A DNA stretch of 64,000 nt. Source: Ktedonobacter sp. SOSP1-85 (lineage in GTDB: Bacteria; Chloroflexota; Ktedonobacteria; Ktedonobacterales; Ktedonobacteraceae). The position numbers and the translations under genes were made by a program. Under the pieces are notes generated by a model. The model saw only the letters and a list, made by a program, of their open reading frames with translations. It was not told where the DNA came from and searched no databases. This document shows positions 16,517 to 25,221 of the stretch, in pieces. Location: NCBI RefSeq assembly GCF_016587415.1, contig NZ_BNJI01000001.1, forward strand, positions 1,031,501 to 1,095,500, written 5' to 3'. The stretch's first letter is position 1. Each line of letters begins with the position of its first letter.

Positions 16517-16706
16517 AACCGAGAGTGTGGTAGTACACGATCTGATCTACACACGCCAGGGTGAACAGTGGGCGCTCCAGAAGAGCAGTTATCGCAAGCT
16601 TCGCTTAGCACTTTCCTGGCTTATAACACAACTCCAGCTTACAGGCTTTACAATCGATGCTCAGGAGTCACATCGCGGCATGTGGTTTCTGGCTGTTAGC
16701 AAATAA
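16515..16706 (+). pseudogene. 3' remnant of a methyltransferase gene
   Basis: This frame encodes the end of a class I methyltransferase: VVVHDLIYTRQGEQWALQKS, SYRKLRLALSWLITQLQLTGF and a final RGMWFLAVSK. The SAM-binding half is missing. It starts abruptly where the IclR gene breaks off, and the next intact gene at 16724 is another methyltransferase. It has no start of its own. Confidence 0.6.
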
Positions 16707-16723
16707 GAAAGATAAAGGATAGC

Positions 16724-17560
16724 ATGTTAGATTATCTGCGCTTTATTTATGATCCCAACGAGCCAGGTACGACCTCAGTATTTGATGAGTGCTCGCTATG
16801 GGCGGCTCGCTTCGGTTTAATGCTCCTGAATAATCTGGAGCTACATCCCAACTTGAACGTCCTGGACCTGGCATGTGGAACAGGCTTCCCACTTTTTGAA
16901 CTGGCCCACATGTATGGCGCCTCCTGTCAGGTAACGGGAGTTGATAGCTGGAAAGGGGCCGTAGAGCGGGCCAGATTAAAGTTAAAGGTTTATCAATTAC
17001 CCAATGTTCAGGTTCTGGAGGCCGATGCCGAACATCTTCCGTTTCGGGCTGAATCCTTTGATATGATTGTTTCAAATCTCGGGATCAACAATTTTAGTGA
17101 TCCGAACGCGGTTTTAGCCGAATGCTTCCGTATCACCAAACCCGAAGGGCATCTTGTTCTTACAACCAATCTCGCCGGGCATATGCACGAATTTTATGAA
17201 GTGTTTCGCGCCACATTAAAAGAGCTAAACAAGCCTGCCTACCTGGAGCGCTTAGAAAGAAATGAAGCCCATAGAGGAACCAAAGAAGCTCTCATTGATC
17301 TCTTACAAAGAAATGGATTTCGTCCTCTTACCTTCAAAGAAGATCAATTCCAGCTCCGGTATCAGAATGGGAGCGCACTCTTCAATCATCCACTTACAAA
17401 ATTTGGGTTCTTAGATGGCTGGAGACGGGTTGTCGATCCAGAGGATGAAGAGCAGATCTTTGCCATACTAGAACACAAACTAAACCAGGTGGCGAGTGCA
17501 TCTGGGGGGTTAAGCATGACTGTTCCTATGCTCTATCTCGAAAGCAAGAAACTCGCTTGA
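16724..17560 (+). CDS. Class I SAM-dependent methyltransferase
   Basis: A 278-residue methyltransferase. Motif I is VLDLACGTGFPLFELA, the acidic residue binding the ribose is in TGVDSW, then VLEADAEHLPF and SFDMIVSNLGINNF mark the later motifs. The C-terminal 120 residues are variable and presumably bind the substrate, which cannot be told from sequence. GATAAAGGAT precedes ATG. It is complete, unlike the methyltransferase remnant just upstream. Confidence 0.88.
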   Translation: MLDYLRFIYDPNEPGTTSVFDECSLWAARFGLMLLNNLELHPNLNVLDLACGTGFPLFELAHMYGASCQVTGVDSWKGAVERARLKLKVYQLPNVQVLEADAEHLPFRAESFDMIVSNLGINNFSDPNAVLAECFRITKPEGHLVLTTNLAGHMHEFYEVFRATLKELNKPAYLERLERNEAHRGTKEALIDLLQRNGFRPLTFKEDQFQLRYQNGSALFNHPLTKFGFLDGWRRVVDPEDEEQIFAILEHKLNQVASASGGLSMTVPMLYLESKKLA

Positions 17561-17653
17561 GGAAGGTCCATTTCTGCTTGTAGCTGTACAAGACGCACCC
17601 ATCGGTATATACTGTGCTAGCAGAAAAACTTCTTTTCCATGGGAGGGACTGGC

Positions 17654-19060
17654 ATGTCTCAGCGTGATACGCGTCTTATTGGCGGCATCTATCGGACAGG
17701 GCAAATTCTCAGTAGCGATGGCATACTGACAACCTACACGGCCTATAATCGCAATACAAATGATGTTGTCGGTCTCTATGTGCTGCATTGTCCGCCAAAC
17801 GTCCCTCCACATGTGATCCAACAGGCGCTCCAGCCCCTGGCACAACGCCGGGCGCACGCCTCACCACATCTACTTCATATCTCCGATTGGGGCGTCGATA
17901 ATAATCGCATCTTTATCGCTACCGATCCACCACGTGGCGTGACCCTGCGGCACGCTATGGACAATGAGAACATCGATCTTCAGCGCTCGCTTGATCTTAT
18001 TCACCAGCTTGCGCTGGGTGTCAAGGTCCTGCACGAGGCACATATCGCGGCCCTGGATCTACGCCCCCAGTTTGTTACTGTCGAGACCTTCATGGACAAC
18101 AACAGTCTCACAGATCGTGTTCGCCTCGATGACATTGGTCTGCGTGAACTCCTCAGAGCGCTGGGAGCCTCTAATAGCACAGCCAGCGATAGCCTTGCCG
18201 CAATCGATCCACGCTATGCCTCTCCTGAGCACCTCAGCAGCCAGCCTGTTGGCCCCTGGAGCGATATCTATCTATTAGGCATTCTGCTCTTTGAACTGGT
18301 CACAGGGCGTGCCCCCTTCGTGGGCCATACACCTGCCGAGACAGGTGTCATGCAGGGTGCGACCGCGGTACCACGCATGAAACAGTACATGTATAATGTG
18401 CCAGATGAATTGCAGGCCGTCGTCGACTGCGCCCTGTCCAAGGAACCTGGTCGCCGCTTCGCCAATGTCAATGCCTTCCTCAAGGCGCTGCAAAGCGTTG
18501 CCCTCCCGCCAGCCACCAGGCCCATTGAGTTCGAGGAGACACTACGCGATGCCGACCAGGGCCGTTCCAGCAGCTCTCTCACCAGCGAAATGGCGCTCTC
18601 TACACCACACACTCCTCAGCAGACTCAGCGCCAAAGCTCCGACCTCGCGCAGTCGTTGCCGCTACCGGCCATCCGCGCCCTGGCCGAGGAACAAAGCATC
18701 TATGCCTACCTGCGCTACGAGAAGGCTGGCAAGCTGCAAGAACGCCTCCCCATTACCGGAAAAAATGTCATTATTGGGCGTGTTGATCCTAAACGGGGCT
18801 ATACTCCGGATATCGATCTCAGTTCTCTCGATCCCACCAAGACCGTCTCGCGCCAGCACGCGCGCATTCGCTTTGAGGAGACCTTCTTCTATATCGAGGA
18901 TATTAAGAGCCATAATAAGACACGCCTGGGCGAACTTGTGCTCACTCCACTCAAGGCAGAACTCCTGCAACATGGCGACTGGATCGCCTTCGGGAGCGTG
19001 CGCCTTCGCTTCGAAATTCCTGGTATGCGCGCGCTTACCCCCTCAAAAGAGTCAAAATAA
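17654..19060 (+). CDS. Ser/Thr pseudokinase with C-terminal FHA domain
   Basis: A 468-residue protein. Residues about 10-280 are a protein kinase fold of the Hanks type, with DIYLLGILLFELVTGRAPF and RRFANVNAFLKAL. The catalytic elements are degraded: the Gly loop and the beta-3 Lys are not recognisable, the HRDxKxxN loop reads ALDLRPQFV, and DFG reads DIG. A Ser/Gln-rich linker follows, then an FHA domain (about residues 360-455) with IIGRVDP, SRQHARIRFE and IKSHNKT, the phosphothreonine-binding residues. Likely a scaffold that reads phosphorylated partners. GGGAGG precedes ATG 17654. Confidence 0.85.
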   Translation: MSQRDTRLIGGIYRTGQILSSDGILTTYTAYNRNTNDVVGLYVLHCPPNVPPHVIQQALQPLAQRRAHASPHLLHISDWGVDNNRIFIATDPPRGVTLRHAMDNENIDLQRSLDLIHQLALGVKVLHEAHIAALDLRPQFVTVETFMDNNSLTDRVRLDDIGLRELLRALGASNSTASDSLAAIDPRYASPEHLSSQPVGPWSDIYLLGILLFELVTGRAPFVGHTPAETGVMQGATAVPRMKQYMYNVPDELQAVVDCALSKEPGRRFANVNAFLKALQSVALPPATRPIEFEETLRDADQGRSSSSLTSEMALSTPHTPQQTQRQSSDLAQSLPLPAIRALAEEQSIYAYLRYEKAGKLQERLPITGKNVIIGRVDPKRGYTPDIDLSSLDPTKTVSRQHARIRFEETFFYIEDIKSHNKTRLGELVLTPLKAELLQHGDWIAFGSVRLRFEIPGMRALTPSKESK

Positions 19061-19133
19061 ACTTGAGCTTAAGCAGTCCAGAGAAGATATAATGAAAAAG
19101 AGCACTATCTTCTGACTGGAAAGGACTGATTTC

Positions 19134-19469
19134 ATGGGCTTTGAGCAGTATCACGAGCCAGCACAAGAACTCTCCGCGGAAACACGTACCTTTGCGCGCC
19201 TCATTGCCTCCCTTCAGGAAGAATGTGAGGCCATCAACTGGTATCAACAGCGCATCTCCGTCGAGCAAGACCCCGAGGCGCGCAAGATCATGCAACACGC
19301 CCAGGAAGAGGAATTCTTGCACTTCAGTATGGATCTGGAGTTTCTCCTCCGCCGCACCCCCAAATGGCGCGTCGCCGCCCAGCGCATCCTCTTTAAGGAG
19401 GGTGATATCATCGAGAACGCAGAAAAGGGCGAGAATGCGGTTGAAGAACTAGACAAAGAAGAAAAGTAA
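19134..19469 (+). CDS. Encapsulated-ferritin-like (EncFtn) protein
   Basis: A 111-residue all-helical protein that resembles the ferritin-like cargo of encapsulins. The start YHEPAQELSAET, the first iron-site helix EECEAINWYQQR and the second HAQEEEFLHFSMDLEFLLRR match the EncFtn layout (Glu, then Glu-x-x-His). EncFtn oxidises iron at a site formed between two subunits. No encapsulin shell gene is visible in the window and the C-terminus (EELDKEEK) has no recognisable cargo-loading peptide. It stands alone after the pseudokinase gene and is closed by a terminator overlapping its end. Confidence 0.72.
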   Translation: MGFEQYHEPAQELSAETRTFARLIASLQEECEAINWYQQRISVEQDPEARKIMQHAQEEEFLHFSMDLEFLLRRTPKWRVAAQRILFKEGDIIENAEKGENAVEELDKEEK

Positions 19470-19508
19470 AAAGAACTGGGCTGGCATGCTGCCAACCCAG
19501 TTCTTTTT
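19468..19508 (+). terminator. Terminator overlapping the ferritin-like gene end
   Basis: AAAAAGAACTGGG (19468-19480) pairs with CCCAGTTCTTTTT (19496-19508), and the inner TGGCA/TGCCA extends the stem with one mismatch. It starts inside the stop codon region and serves the + gene; it also lies just downstream of the convergent homoserine dehydrogenase gene. Confidence 0.85.
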
Positions 19509-19526
19509 AACACAACTCTATCAAAT

Positions 19527-20558
19527 CTAGACGCCTGCGATGGCAAGAATATCTGCGAGCAATCCCTGGCCCGTCTCAATACTTCCCGCGCCGGGACCAA
19601 TCACCGTCACGGAAGAGAGCGTCTCCGACTCCAGGGTAAGGGCATTCATCGCGCCCGCAACGTGTGCCAGGGGGTCACTGAGAGGCAATGCAACCGGTTC
19701 CACGCGCGCCTCGACCTCGCCGCCGCTCATACGCCACACAGAGGCGATTAGCTTAATACGCTTCCCCGCCTCACTCGCATGCTGGACCTGCTCGCGGGTG
19801 ACCCCTGTAATCCCTGTTCGCGCCACCTGCTCGGCTCCTAAAGGCTGCTGGAAGAGCAATGTGGAGAGAATCATAGCCTTGGCAACGGCATCATAGCCCT
19901 CGACATCGGCGGTGGGATCGGCCTCAGCATAGCCGCGTGCCTGGGCATCCGCCAGCACCTCGGCATAGTCACGCCCCTCGGCCATCGCGCTCAAAATATA
20001 ATTGGTCGTACCATTAACGATGCCACGCGCCGCGATGATCTGCGCGCCCGCCATCCCCTCCAGGGCCGTGCTCAAGACTGGAGTACCCGCCATAACTGTT
20101 GCTTCCATGCGCAGCTCGACTCCATTCTGGCGCGCCAGTTGCAGTAGCTCAAGTCCAGCCAGCGCAACTGGCCCCTTATTGGCCGTCACCACATGCTGCC
20201 CACGCGAGAGGGCAGCGCGAATATGGCTCAGCCCTGGCTCCCCGTCTCGCAGATTCGTGCCCGTCGCCTCTACCAGGATATCGCTCTTCAACGCCTCGAT
20301 TCCCGCCAGGGTGCTGGAAAAATATCGAGTATGCGCAAGCTCGTTCAGTGGACGCCGCTGCTCCGCCAATGCCAGCAGGCCTGCGATATCCAGGCCATCT
20401 TCAGCATAGATACAACCAGAACGCGCGCTGGCGACACTCACCAGGCGCATATCGAGTCCCCGTTGCTCCTGAAGCCACTCACGTCTCGTCAACAGCAACC
20501 GGGCCAATCCCTTCCCCACCACGCCAAAGCCCACCAGAGATACATCCACTCTTCTCAT
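19527..20558 (-). CDS. Homoserine dehydrogenase
   Basis: A 343-residue NAD(P)-dependent enzyme that makes homoserine from aspartate semialdehyde, for threonine and methionine synthesis. It shows the Rossmann start VSLVGFGVVGKGLARLL, then VEATGTN, HVVTANKGPVA with the catalytic-domain lysine, GIVNGTTNYIL and EADPTADVEGYDAVAKA, all diagnostic. It lacks the C-terminal ACT domain of longer forms. The start at 20558 has GAAGGAA upstream; an in-frame start 63 nt earlier would lie beside the hairpin. No other threonine genes adjoin. Confidence 0.92.
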   Translation of the reverse strand: MRRVDVSLVGFGVVGKGLARLLLTRREWLQEQRGLDMRLVSVASARSGCIYAEDGLDIAGLLALAEQRRPLNELAHTRYFSSTLAGIEALKSDILVEATGTNLRDGEPGLSHIRAALSRGQHVVTANKGPVALAGLELLQLARQNGVELRMEATVMAGTPVLSTALEGMAGAQIIAARGIVNGTTNYILSAMAEGRDYAEVLADAQARGYAEADPTADVEGYDAVAKAMILSTLLFQQPLGAEQVARTGITGVTREQVQHASEAGKRIKLIASVWRMSGGEVEARVEPVALPLSDPLAHVAGAMNALTLESETLSSVTVIGPGAGSIETGQGLLADILAIAGV

Positions 20559-20584
20559 AGCTAATTCCTTCACATAATTTATTT

Positions 20585-20654
20585 CTGGGTAAATAGTAAG
20601 ATACAGTAGCCGCGTACGCAAGTAGCGGGCTACTGTATCTTACTATTTACCCAG
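20585..20654. repeat. Long hairpin with a family B core, between murJ and homoserine dehydrogenase
   Basis: Arms 20585-20611 and 20628-20654 are perfect 27-bp complements. The loop contains GCGTACGCAAGTAGCG, the family B core. It lies just after the MurJ stop codon (both genes are on the minus strand) and so probably ends that transcript. A short GCGCCGCAGACGCC follows outside the stem on the murJ side, similar to the GCA-loop mini-hairpin seen behind other long stems. Confidence 0.8.
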
Positions 20655-20676
20655 GCAAGCGCCGCAGACGCCAGAG

Positions 20677-23121
20677 CTAGATCCAGGAAAGCTTCAAGCG
20701 ATCAAGCACACGCCGCACCGGGCCAAGCTCTTCAATACCTATTCTGCGTCCCACGCGCACATAGACGAAGAGCGCCACGAAGCCAAACACGGCCAGTTTC
20801 ATCATCGCGACAATTGTTCCTAAGATGCCCAGCGCGGGCGTAGATGTCGTATCCAGCCAGCTCAAGAAATGGATGTGACCCATCGCGCCTAGCAGGAAAC
20901 CCAACACAAAATTGACGATGAGCAGGGCGACTCCCATGGCGACCGAAGCCCCCAACACCTTCCCTACAAAGAGACCAAAGTCACGCAGGTTGAAGCCACC
21001 AAGACGCTGATGCAACAGCCAGAACAGGATAATAGCCTCAAGCAAGCCTGCGAACGACGTCGAGAAGGCCAGCACACCCAATCCCCAGGCAGTGGCACCG
21101 GATGACCCACCATTCGCGGCTACTGCGATGTTGATGAGCAACAGCGCCAGGGCGATCTTGAAGATAAACTGGCCAATACTCACAATAACTGGCGTCTTAC
21201 TGTCACGTAAGGCGTAGAACGAGCGCGTCAGGATCTCTACAGCCGCCAGGCCCGCCAGGCCAAAGGCAAAGAAGGCCAGCGGGATTGTCATGGTCTGTGC
21301 CGCTTGCAGGTCGAAGCGTCCATGCTGCAAGAGTACCTGGATGATGGGAAAACCAATCACGATCAGGCCCACGCTCGAGGGAATCGACATATAGAGAATG
21401 CCTCGTAGCGTCTCCATAATCGTGTTACGCACACGGTCCAGGCGACCCTTTACGAAGTTCTCAGCCAGCGTCGGAAAAGCCGCGGTCGCCACCGACATAC
21501 CAAAGACACCCAATGGCAACAGCATCAACTGCATCGATTGATAGTACAGCGAGATCAGGCCATCCGTGCCCCCCCTGGCATTGGCCGCGACAATACCTAC
21601 CGCGAGCAGACCAATCAAGCTACGATCTACAAAGGTGGTAAAGCTCAGCATCGAGGCGTTGACGATACGTGGCACCATCTGGCGCGCGATCTGAATAATG
21701 CTCGGATTTCGCCAGTCAAGCGCTTTAGGAGAGTACTGCATACCCACCTTAAAGATGGCTGGCACCTGAATACCTACCTGCAAGACCGCGCCAATGACCA
21801 CGCCCCAGGTCGCAGAATAAATGGCGAAGGTATCGTTGCGTTTCCCCAGGAAGGCCAGGAGTAAACCAGGCAGCAGACCGGCGATCAGTCCCACGTTATA
21901 CAATACTGTACCAATCGCGGGGATACGGAAGTTCTGGCGTGCATTCAAGACCGAGGTCGTAATCACACCCGCCCCAAGCGCAATCGATTGCAGGAGCATG
22001 ATACGCGTCAACGAGGTAATCAGGGCGAGATGCGCGGCATCTCCCTGGTTGTACAGCGGCACCAGGCCCGGAGCAAAAAGGATAGCGAGACCAGCCAGAA
22101 TCACCATGCCCAGAATAGCCAGATTCAGAGCCGAGCTAGCAATATGCCATGCCGTCTTCTCATCATTCTCCGCGACCATATGCTTGGTAAACACGGGGAT
22201 AAAGGCCGAGCTCAGAGCGCCACCCGCGACAACATTAAAGATTAAGTCCGGGATAAGAAAGGCCTGTAGGTAAGCGTCTGAGACGTTGCTCGCACCAAAC
22301 ACAAACGCGAACATAGAAGTACGCAGGAGACCCAGTACACGACTGCCCACAAAAGCGACGGTCAGGATCATCGTCGCGCGCCCAATGGCCGCCTTCTGGA
22401 TCATTCCCGTATCTTGTGCCGAAGTGCCCGCTGTCTTCAGCTTCTGTGAAATTCCCAATAGCCCACTCTTCCGCCCGGTCTCCTCACGTCCAGGAAGCGA
22501 GAGCGGGGAATGGGGAGGCGCGATAGGTCCAGCCTGAACGGACGAATAGTTATTCCCCGAAGGAAGCGGCGCATCAGGGAACGAGGGCCTACTGCCCGGT
22601 ATCGGTGGAGGTGTAGGCCTGGGTGGGTTTCTACGCCAGGGAATAATGGTTGTGACATCAGCCTTCATACGCCTCTGCTGACGCCGCATGCGCTCTTCAC
22701 GCAACTGCTGCAAACGCTCCTGGCGCAACTGAGCAATAGGCTGCGAGGGTTGTGGGGCATCAAAATACTGATACTCCATACCCTGGCCATAGCTCAAAGT
22801 GGAGCCCATATCCACGTACTGCTCCTGGTATGGCCCGGGAGGTGGATAGGCACCTGGTGGCTGCTGTAAGCTATGCGGGATATATGCCTGTGGCGACGGT
22901 TGGGGCTCGGGATAAGCTGCTATCCCTCCCTGGGACGGTGGCAGACCACCCTGTGATGGCGGGGCAAACTGGCGCGGAGGCAAGGGTGCCGCCGGTGGCC
23001 TGGGTCCCGCAATCTCAGTGTTGTCCTGGTCGTACTGCCACCCATAAAACCCATTCCCCTGCTGCTCAGACGATCCCTGCACTGGTTGTGATGGTTGCTG
23101 TCCTTGATTTTCCACAGTCAT
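20677..23121 (-). CDS. murJ: Lipid II flippase MurJ with a long Pro-rich N-terminal tail
   Basis: An 814-residue protein. From about residue 245 it is a MurJ/MviN transporter of about 14 membrane helices: SRVLGLLRTSMFAFVFGAS, DAYLQAFLIPDLIFNVVAGG, SSAFIPVF and later LPLGVFGMSVATAAFPTL. MurJ flips lipid II across the membrane for cell wall synthesis. The first 240 residues are disordered, rich in Pro/Gln/Gly/Tyr, with one basic Arg/Gln helix (about 130-152, RQERLQQLREERMRRQQ). Such a tail is absent from model MurJ proteins and is predicted to be cytoplasmic. Confidence 0.93.
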   Translation of the reverse strand: MTVENQGQQPSQPVQGSSEQQGNGFYGWQYDQDNTEIAGPRPPAAPLPPRQFAPPSQGGLPPSQGGIAAYPEPQPSPQAYIPHSLQQPPGAYPPPGPYQEQYVDMGSTLSYGQGMEYQYFDAPQPSQPIAQLRQERLQQLREERMRRQQRRMKADVTTIIPWRRNPPRPTPPPIPGSRPSFPDAPLPSGNNYSSVQAGPIAPPHSPLSLPGREETGRKSGLLGISQKLKTAGTSAQDTGMIQKAAIGRATMILTVAFVGSRVLGLLRTSMFAFVFGASNVSDAYLQAFLIPDLIFNVVAGGALSSAFIPVFTKHMVAENDEKTAWHIASSALNLAILGMVILAGLAILFAPGLVPLYNQGDAAHLALITSLTRIMLLQSIALGAGVITTSVLNARQNFRIPAIGTVLYNVGLIAGLLPGLLLAFLGKRNDTFAIYSATWGVVIGAVLQVGIQVPAIFKVGMQYSPKALDWRNPSIIQIARQMVPRIVNASMLSFTTFVDRSLIGLLAVGIVAANARGGTDGLISLYYQSMQLMLLPLGVFGMSVATAAFPTLAENFVKGRLDRVRNTIMETLRGILYMSIPSSVGLIVIGFPIIQVLLQHGRFDLQAAQTMTIPLAFFAFGLAGLAAVEILTRSFYALRDSKTPVIVSIGQFIFKIALALLLINIAVAANGGSSGATAWGLGVLAFSTSFAGLLEAIILFWLLHQRLGGFNLRDFGLFVGKVLGASVAMGVALLIVNFVLGFLLGAMGHIHFLSWLDTTSTPALGILGTIVAMMKLAVFGFVALFVYVRVGRRIGIEELGPVRRVLDRLKLSWI

Positions 23122-23241
23122 TAAACTCTACAATTATTAATGGCTCTGTTTCCGAGCTTGGCACTGTATTTCTACAGAGTATCTACTATGTATTATTGTA
23201 CAGTATTGTTGGTTCAGCATACCACACTCACCACTTTCTGA

Positions 23242-23586
23242 CTACTCTGATGAGACAAGATACTTATACGCCTGGTCCATTATAACCATGCCAGGCGCAA
23301 ACGGATGAGCATACGCTGGATGGGTTGCAACCGTTCTCCACCCAGAACACGCAGAAAGCAAACGCCCAACCAGGCCAGAACGTCCCAGCTTCGGCGATCC
23401 CATCTGCCGTGCCAGGCGCCGCTCGCTCAGGAAGCGCAGGCGCTCCTCTCGCGCCGAGCACGGCAGGCGTAAAGGCTGGGTCATCTGGAGGTGCTGCTGA
23501 TCAAAACTCTGTCCATATCCCAGCGTCCCCCCATCGTTATAGGGTTCCTGTGGCTCCTCTTCCTGGTATCCCTGATCCTTCTCCAT
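23242..23586 (-). CDS. Hypothetical protein resembling the MurJ N-terminal tail
   Basis: A 114-residue frame ending 120 nt upstream of murJ on the same strand. Its first half (GGTLGYGQSFDQQ, then REERLRFLSERRLARQ) resembles the MurJ tail around residues 106-150 (STLSYGQGMEYQ, RQERLQQLREER). The second half has no clear character. It could be a decayed partial duplication of the murJ 5' end or a small gene of its own; there is no strong ribosome-binding site. Confidence 0.4.
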   Translation of the reverse strand: MEKDQGYQEEEPQEPYNDGGTLGYGQSFDQQHLQMTQPLRLPCSAREERLRFLSERRLARQMGSPKLGRSGLVGRLLSACSGWRTVATHPAYAHPFAPGMVIMDQAYKYLVSSE

Positions 23587-23962
23587 ACATTAATTCATCC
23601 TGTATATTTTTTACTTTCTTTATATCTCTGTAATTATATCCACCGCTCTCCCATCTTAAATGTACAAACGCATTCTTCCATAGATAAGTATCACTCCCCC
23701 ACGCTTATCTCATATCGCCATTCCAGCATAATGATGCCAAAAAGCAAAATATGCACAGATGATACAGAATTACCAAGTATTACACACTTAACAGAATAAG
23801 AGATTAAACTTTTTACCAAATAAAAACCGATTAACTATGCACATATATGCAAAACAAGTTTAAAGCAGATTTAGCGAAATGGCCAAAAATACTCAAACTC
23901 GTGAAACAAAAATGAAACCTCCCCACTCCAAAGAATCAGTAACACTTTAGGTACTTCCTATT
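23587..23962. other. AT-rich gene-free stretch
   Basis: About 375 bp of A/T-rich DNA with no convincing reading frame, much lower in GC than its surroundings. It separates the murJ-side genes (minus) from the desaturase (plus), so the promoters of both units should lie here or next to it. No clear motif was found. Confidence 0.5.
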
Positions 23963-24018
23963 AGGAAACCTGAGCGCGAAGCGCTAGCCACGGCAGTGGC
24001 GTTGGTTTCCGCATAAGA
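23963..24018. repeat. Family D palindrome upstream of the desaturase
   Basis: AGGAAACC at the left and GGTTTCC at the right are inverted around TGAGCGCGAAGCGCTAGCCA and a CCACGGCAGTGG hairpin. It ends GCATAAG, 62 nt before the desaturase start. Confidence 0.8.
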
Positions 24019-24079
24019 AGCTCGTGGAAGAAATTATAAATCGCTCTCCTGATCGGATGAGTTTTACCTGGAGGTTTTT

Positions 24080-24985
24080 TTGAAGACAAGTCTTGCGTAC
24101 AAAAGCATAGTTCTCCTGGCGGTTGTTGGACCTCTCGTCGCTACCGTATACGCGATTGCCACGCTCTGGCAAAAGGCCATTAACGCGACGGACCTCACTC
24201 TTCTCCTCGTCATGTACTCCCTTGTTGCCCTTGGCGTCACTGTCGGCTTCCATCGTATGCTTACACATCGCAGCTTCGCCGCTCATCCGGTTGTCAAATT
24301 CATTTTCCTGGTACTCGGCTCCATGGCCCTGGAAGGTCCCGCGCTGGAGTGGGCCGCAACCCATATTAAGCACCACTCATATTCAGATAAAGAGGGCGAT
24401 CCCCATAGTCCCGTAGAAGGCTTCTTCCACGCTCATATCGGCTGGCTCTTTAAGGACCGCATGGCCGATCCCAATCAGTACGCCAAACACCTGCAAAAAG
24501 ATCCGATTGTGGTTTTTGTTAGCAAGACCTTCCTGCTCTGGGTTGTGTTAAGCCTGATTATCCCCTTCGCCATTGGTGGCTGGTCTGCCCTGCTCTGGGC
24601 TGGCCTGGTCCGCATCTTCCTGACCCACCACGTTACCTGGAGCGTCAACTCGGTCTGCCACATCTTTGGCCGCCGCGACTATGAGACCAACGACCAGAGC
24701 CGCAACGAATGGGTCGTGGGCCTGCTCAGCTTCGGTGAGGGCTGGCACAATAACCATCATGCCTTCCCTCGCTCGGCCTTCCACGGCCTGCGCTGGTGGC
24801 AGTTTGACTGCTCCGGCTACCTGATCTGGTCTCTGGAGAAACTTGGCCTGGCAAAAGACGTCTATCGCATCAGCCCCGAGCAGATGCAGAAACGCCAGGA
24901 TCGCGCTGCTGCCGCCAATGCCACCATTGCCGTGCCTACCCAGACCGTAACAGTCAAGCGCACACCCGTTGGCGCACAGCGCTAA
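24080..24985 (+). CDS. Acyl-CoA/acyl-lipid fatty acid desaturase (delta-9 type)
   Basis: A 301-residue membrane di-iron enzyme that puts a double bond into fatty acyl chains. The three His boxes are HRMLTH, HIKHH and HNNHH, with the extra His of LTHHVTW and NSVCH, as in SCD-type delta-9 desaturases. Four hydrophobic segments flank the boxes. The start is TTG 24080, preceded by GGAGG 5 nt upstream; no better start exists. A family D repeat lies 62 nt upstream and a terminator follows. The C-terminal 30 residues are Ala/Thr-rich and variable. Confidence 0.92.
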   Translation: MKTSLAYKSIVLLAVVGPLVATVYAIATLWQKAINATDLTLLLVMYSLVALGVTVGFHRMLTHRSFAAHPVVKFIFLVLGSMALEGPALEWAATHIKHHSYSDKEGDPHSPVEGFFHAHIGWLFKDRMADPNQYAKHLQKDPIVVFVSKTFLLWVVLSLIIPFAIGGWSALLWAGLVRIFLTHHVTWSVNSVCHIFGRRDYETNDQSRNEWVVGLLSFGEGWHNNHHAFPRSAFHGLRWWQFDCSGYLIWSLEKLGLAKDVYRISPEQMQKRQDRAAAANATIAVPTQTVTVKRTPVGAQR

Positions 24986-25009
24986 AACCGGGTACCAACT
25001 CATCCTTTC

Positions 25010-25056
25010 CTACCAGGCAATCAGCCCCTTTAAGCTGAAGCCTGGTAGTTTTTTCC
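25010..25056 (+). terminator. Terminator after the desaturase
   Basis: CTACCAGGC (25010-25018) pairs with GCCTGGTAG (25040-25048), with an inner TCAGC/GCTGA stem, followed by TTTTTTC. A standard rho-independent terminator 24 nt after the stop. Confidence 0.88.
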
Positions 25057-25221
25057 CGACAATTTTCCTCCACGCGCATATTACAGAGAAAAAAGCCTAG
25101 CTATTTGACAGAGACCTATCAACATCGCTACAATCAATTCGTATTTAGTTATGAGTTTGACCGCTTTATATTAAAGCCACCTATAGAGAAAATGAAGCAT
25201 GCGAGGAGGCGACCCCTTTTC

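Noticed and set aside
20677..23121. MurJ-like gene as Wzx flippase
   Set aside because: The helix strings and the SRVLGLLR start are those of MurJ/MviN; no O-antigen cluster surrounds it.
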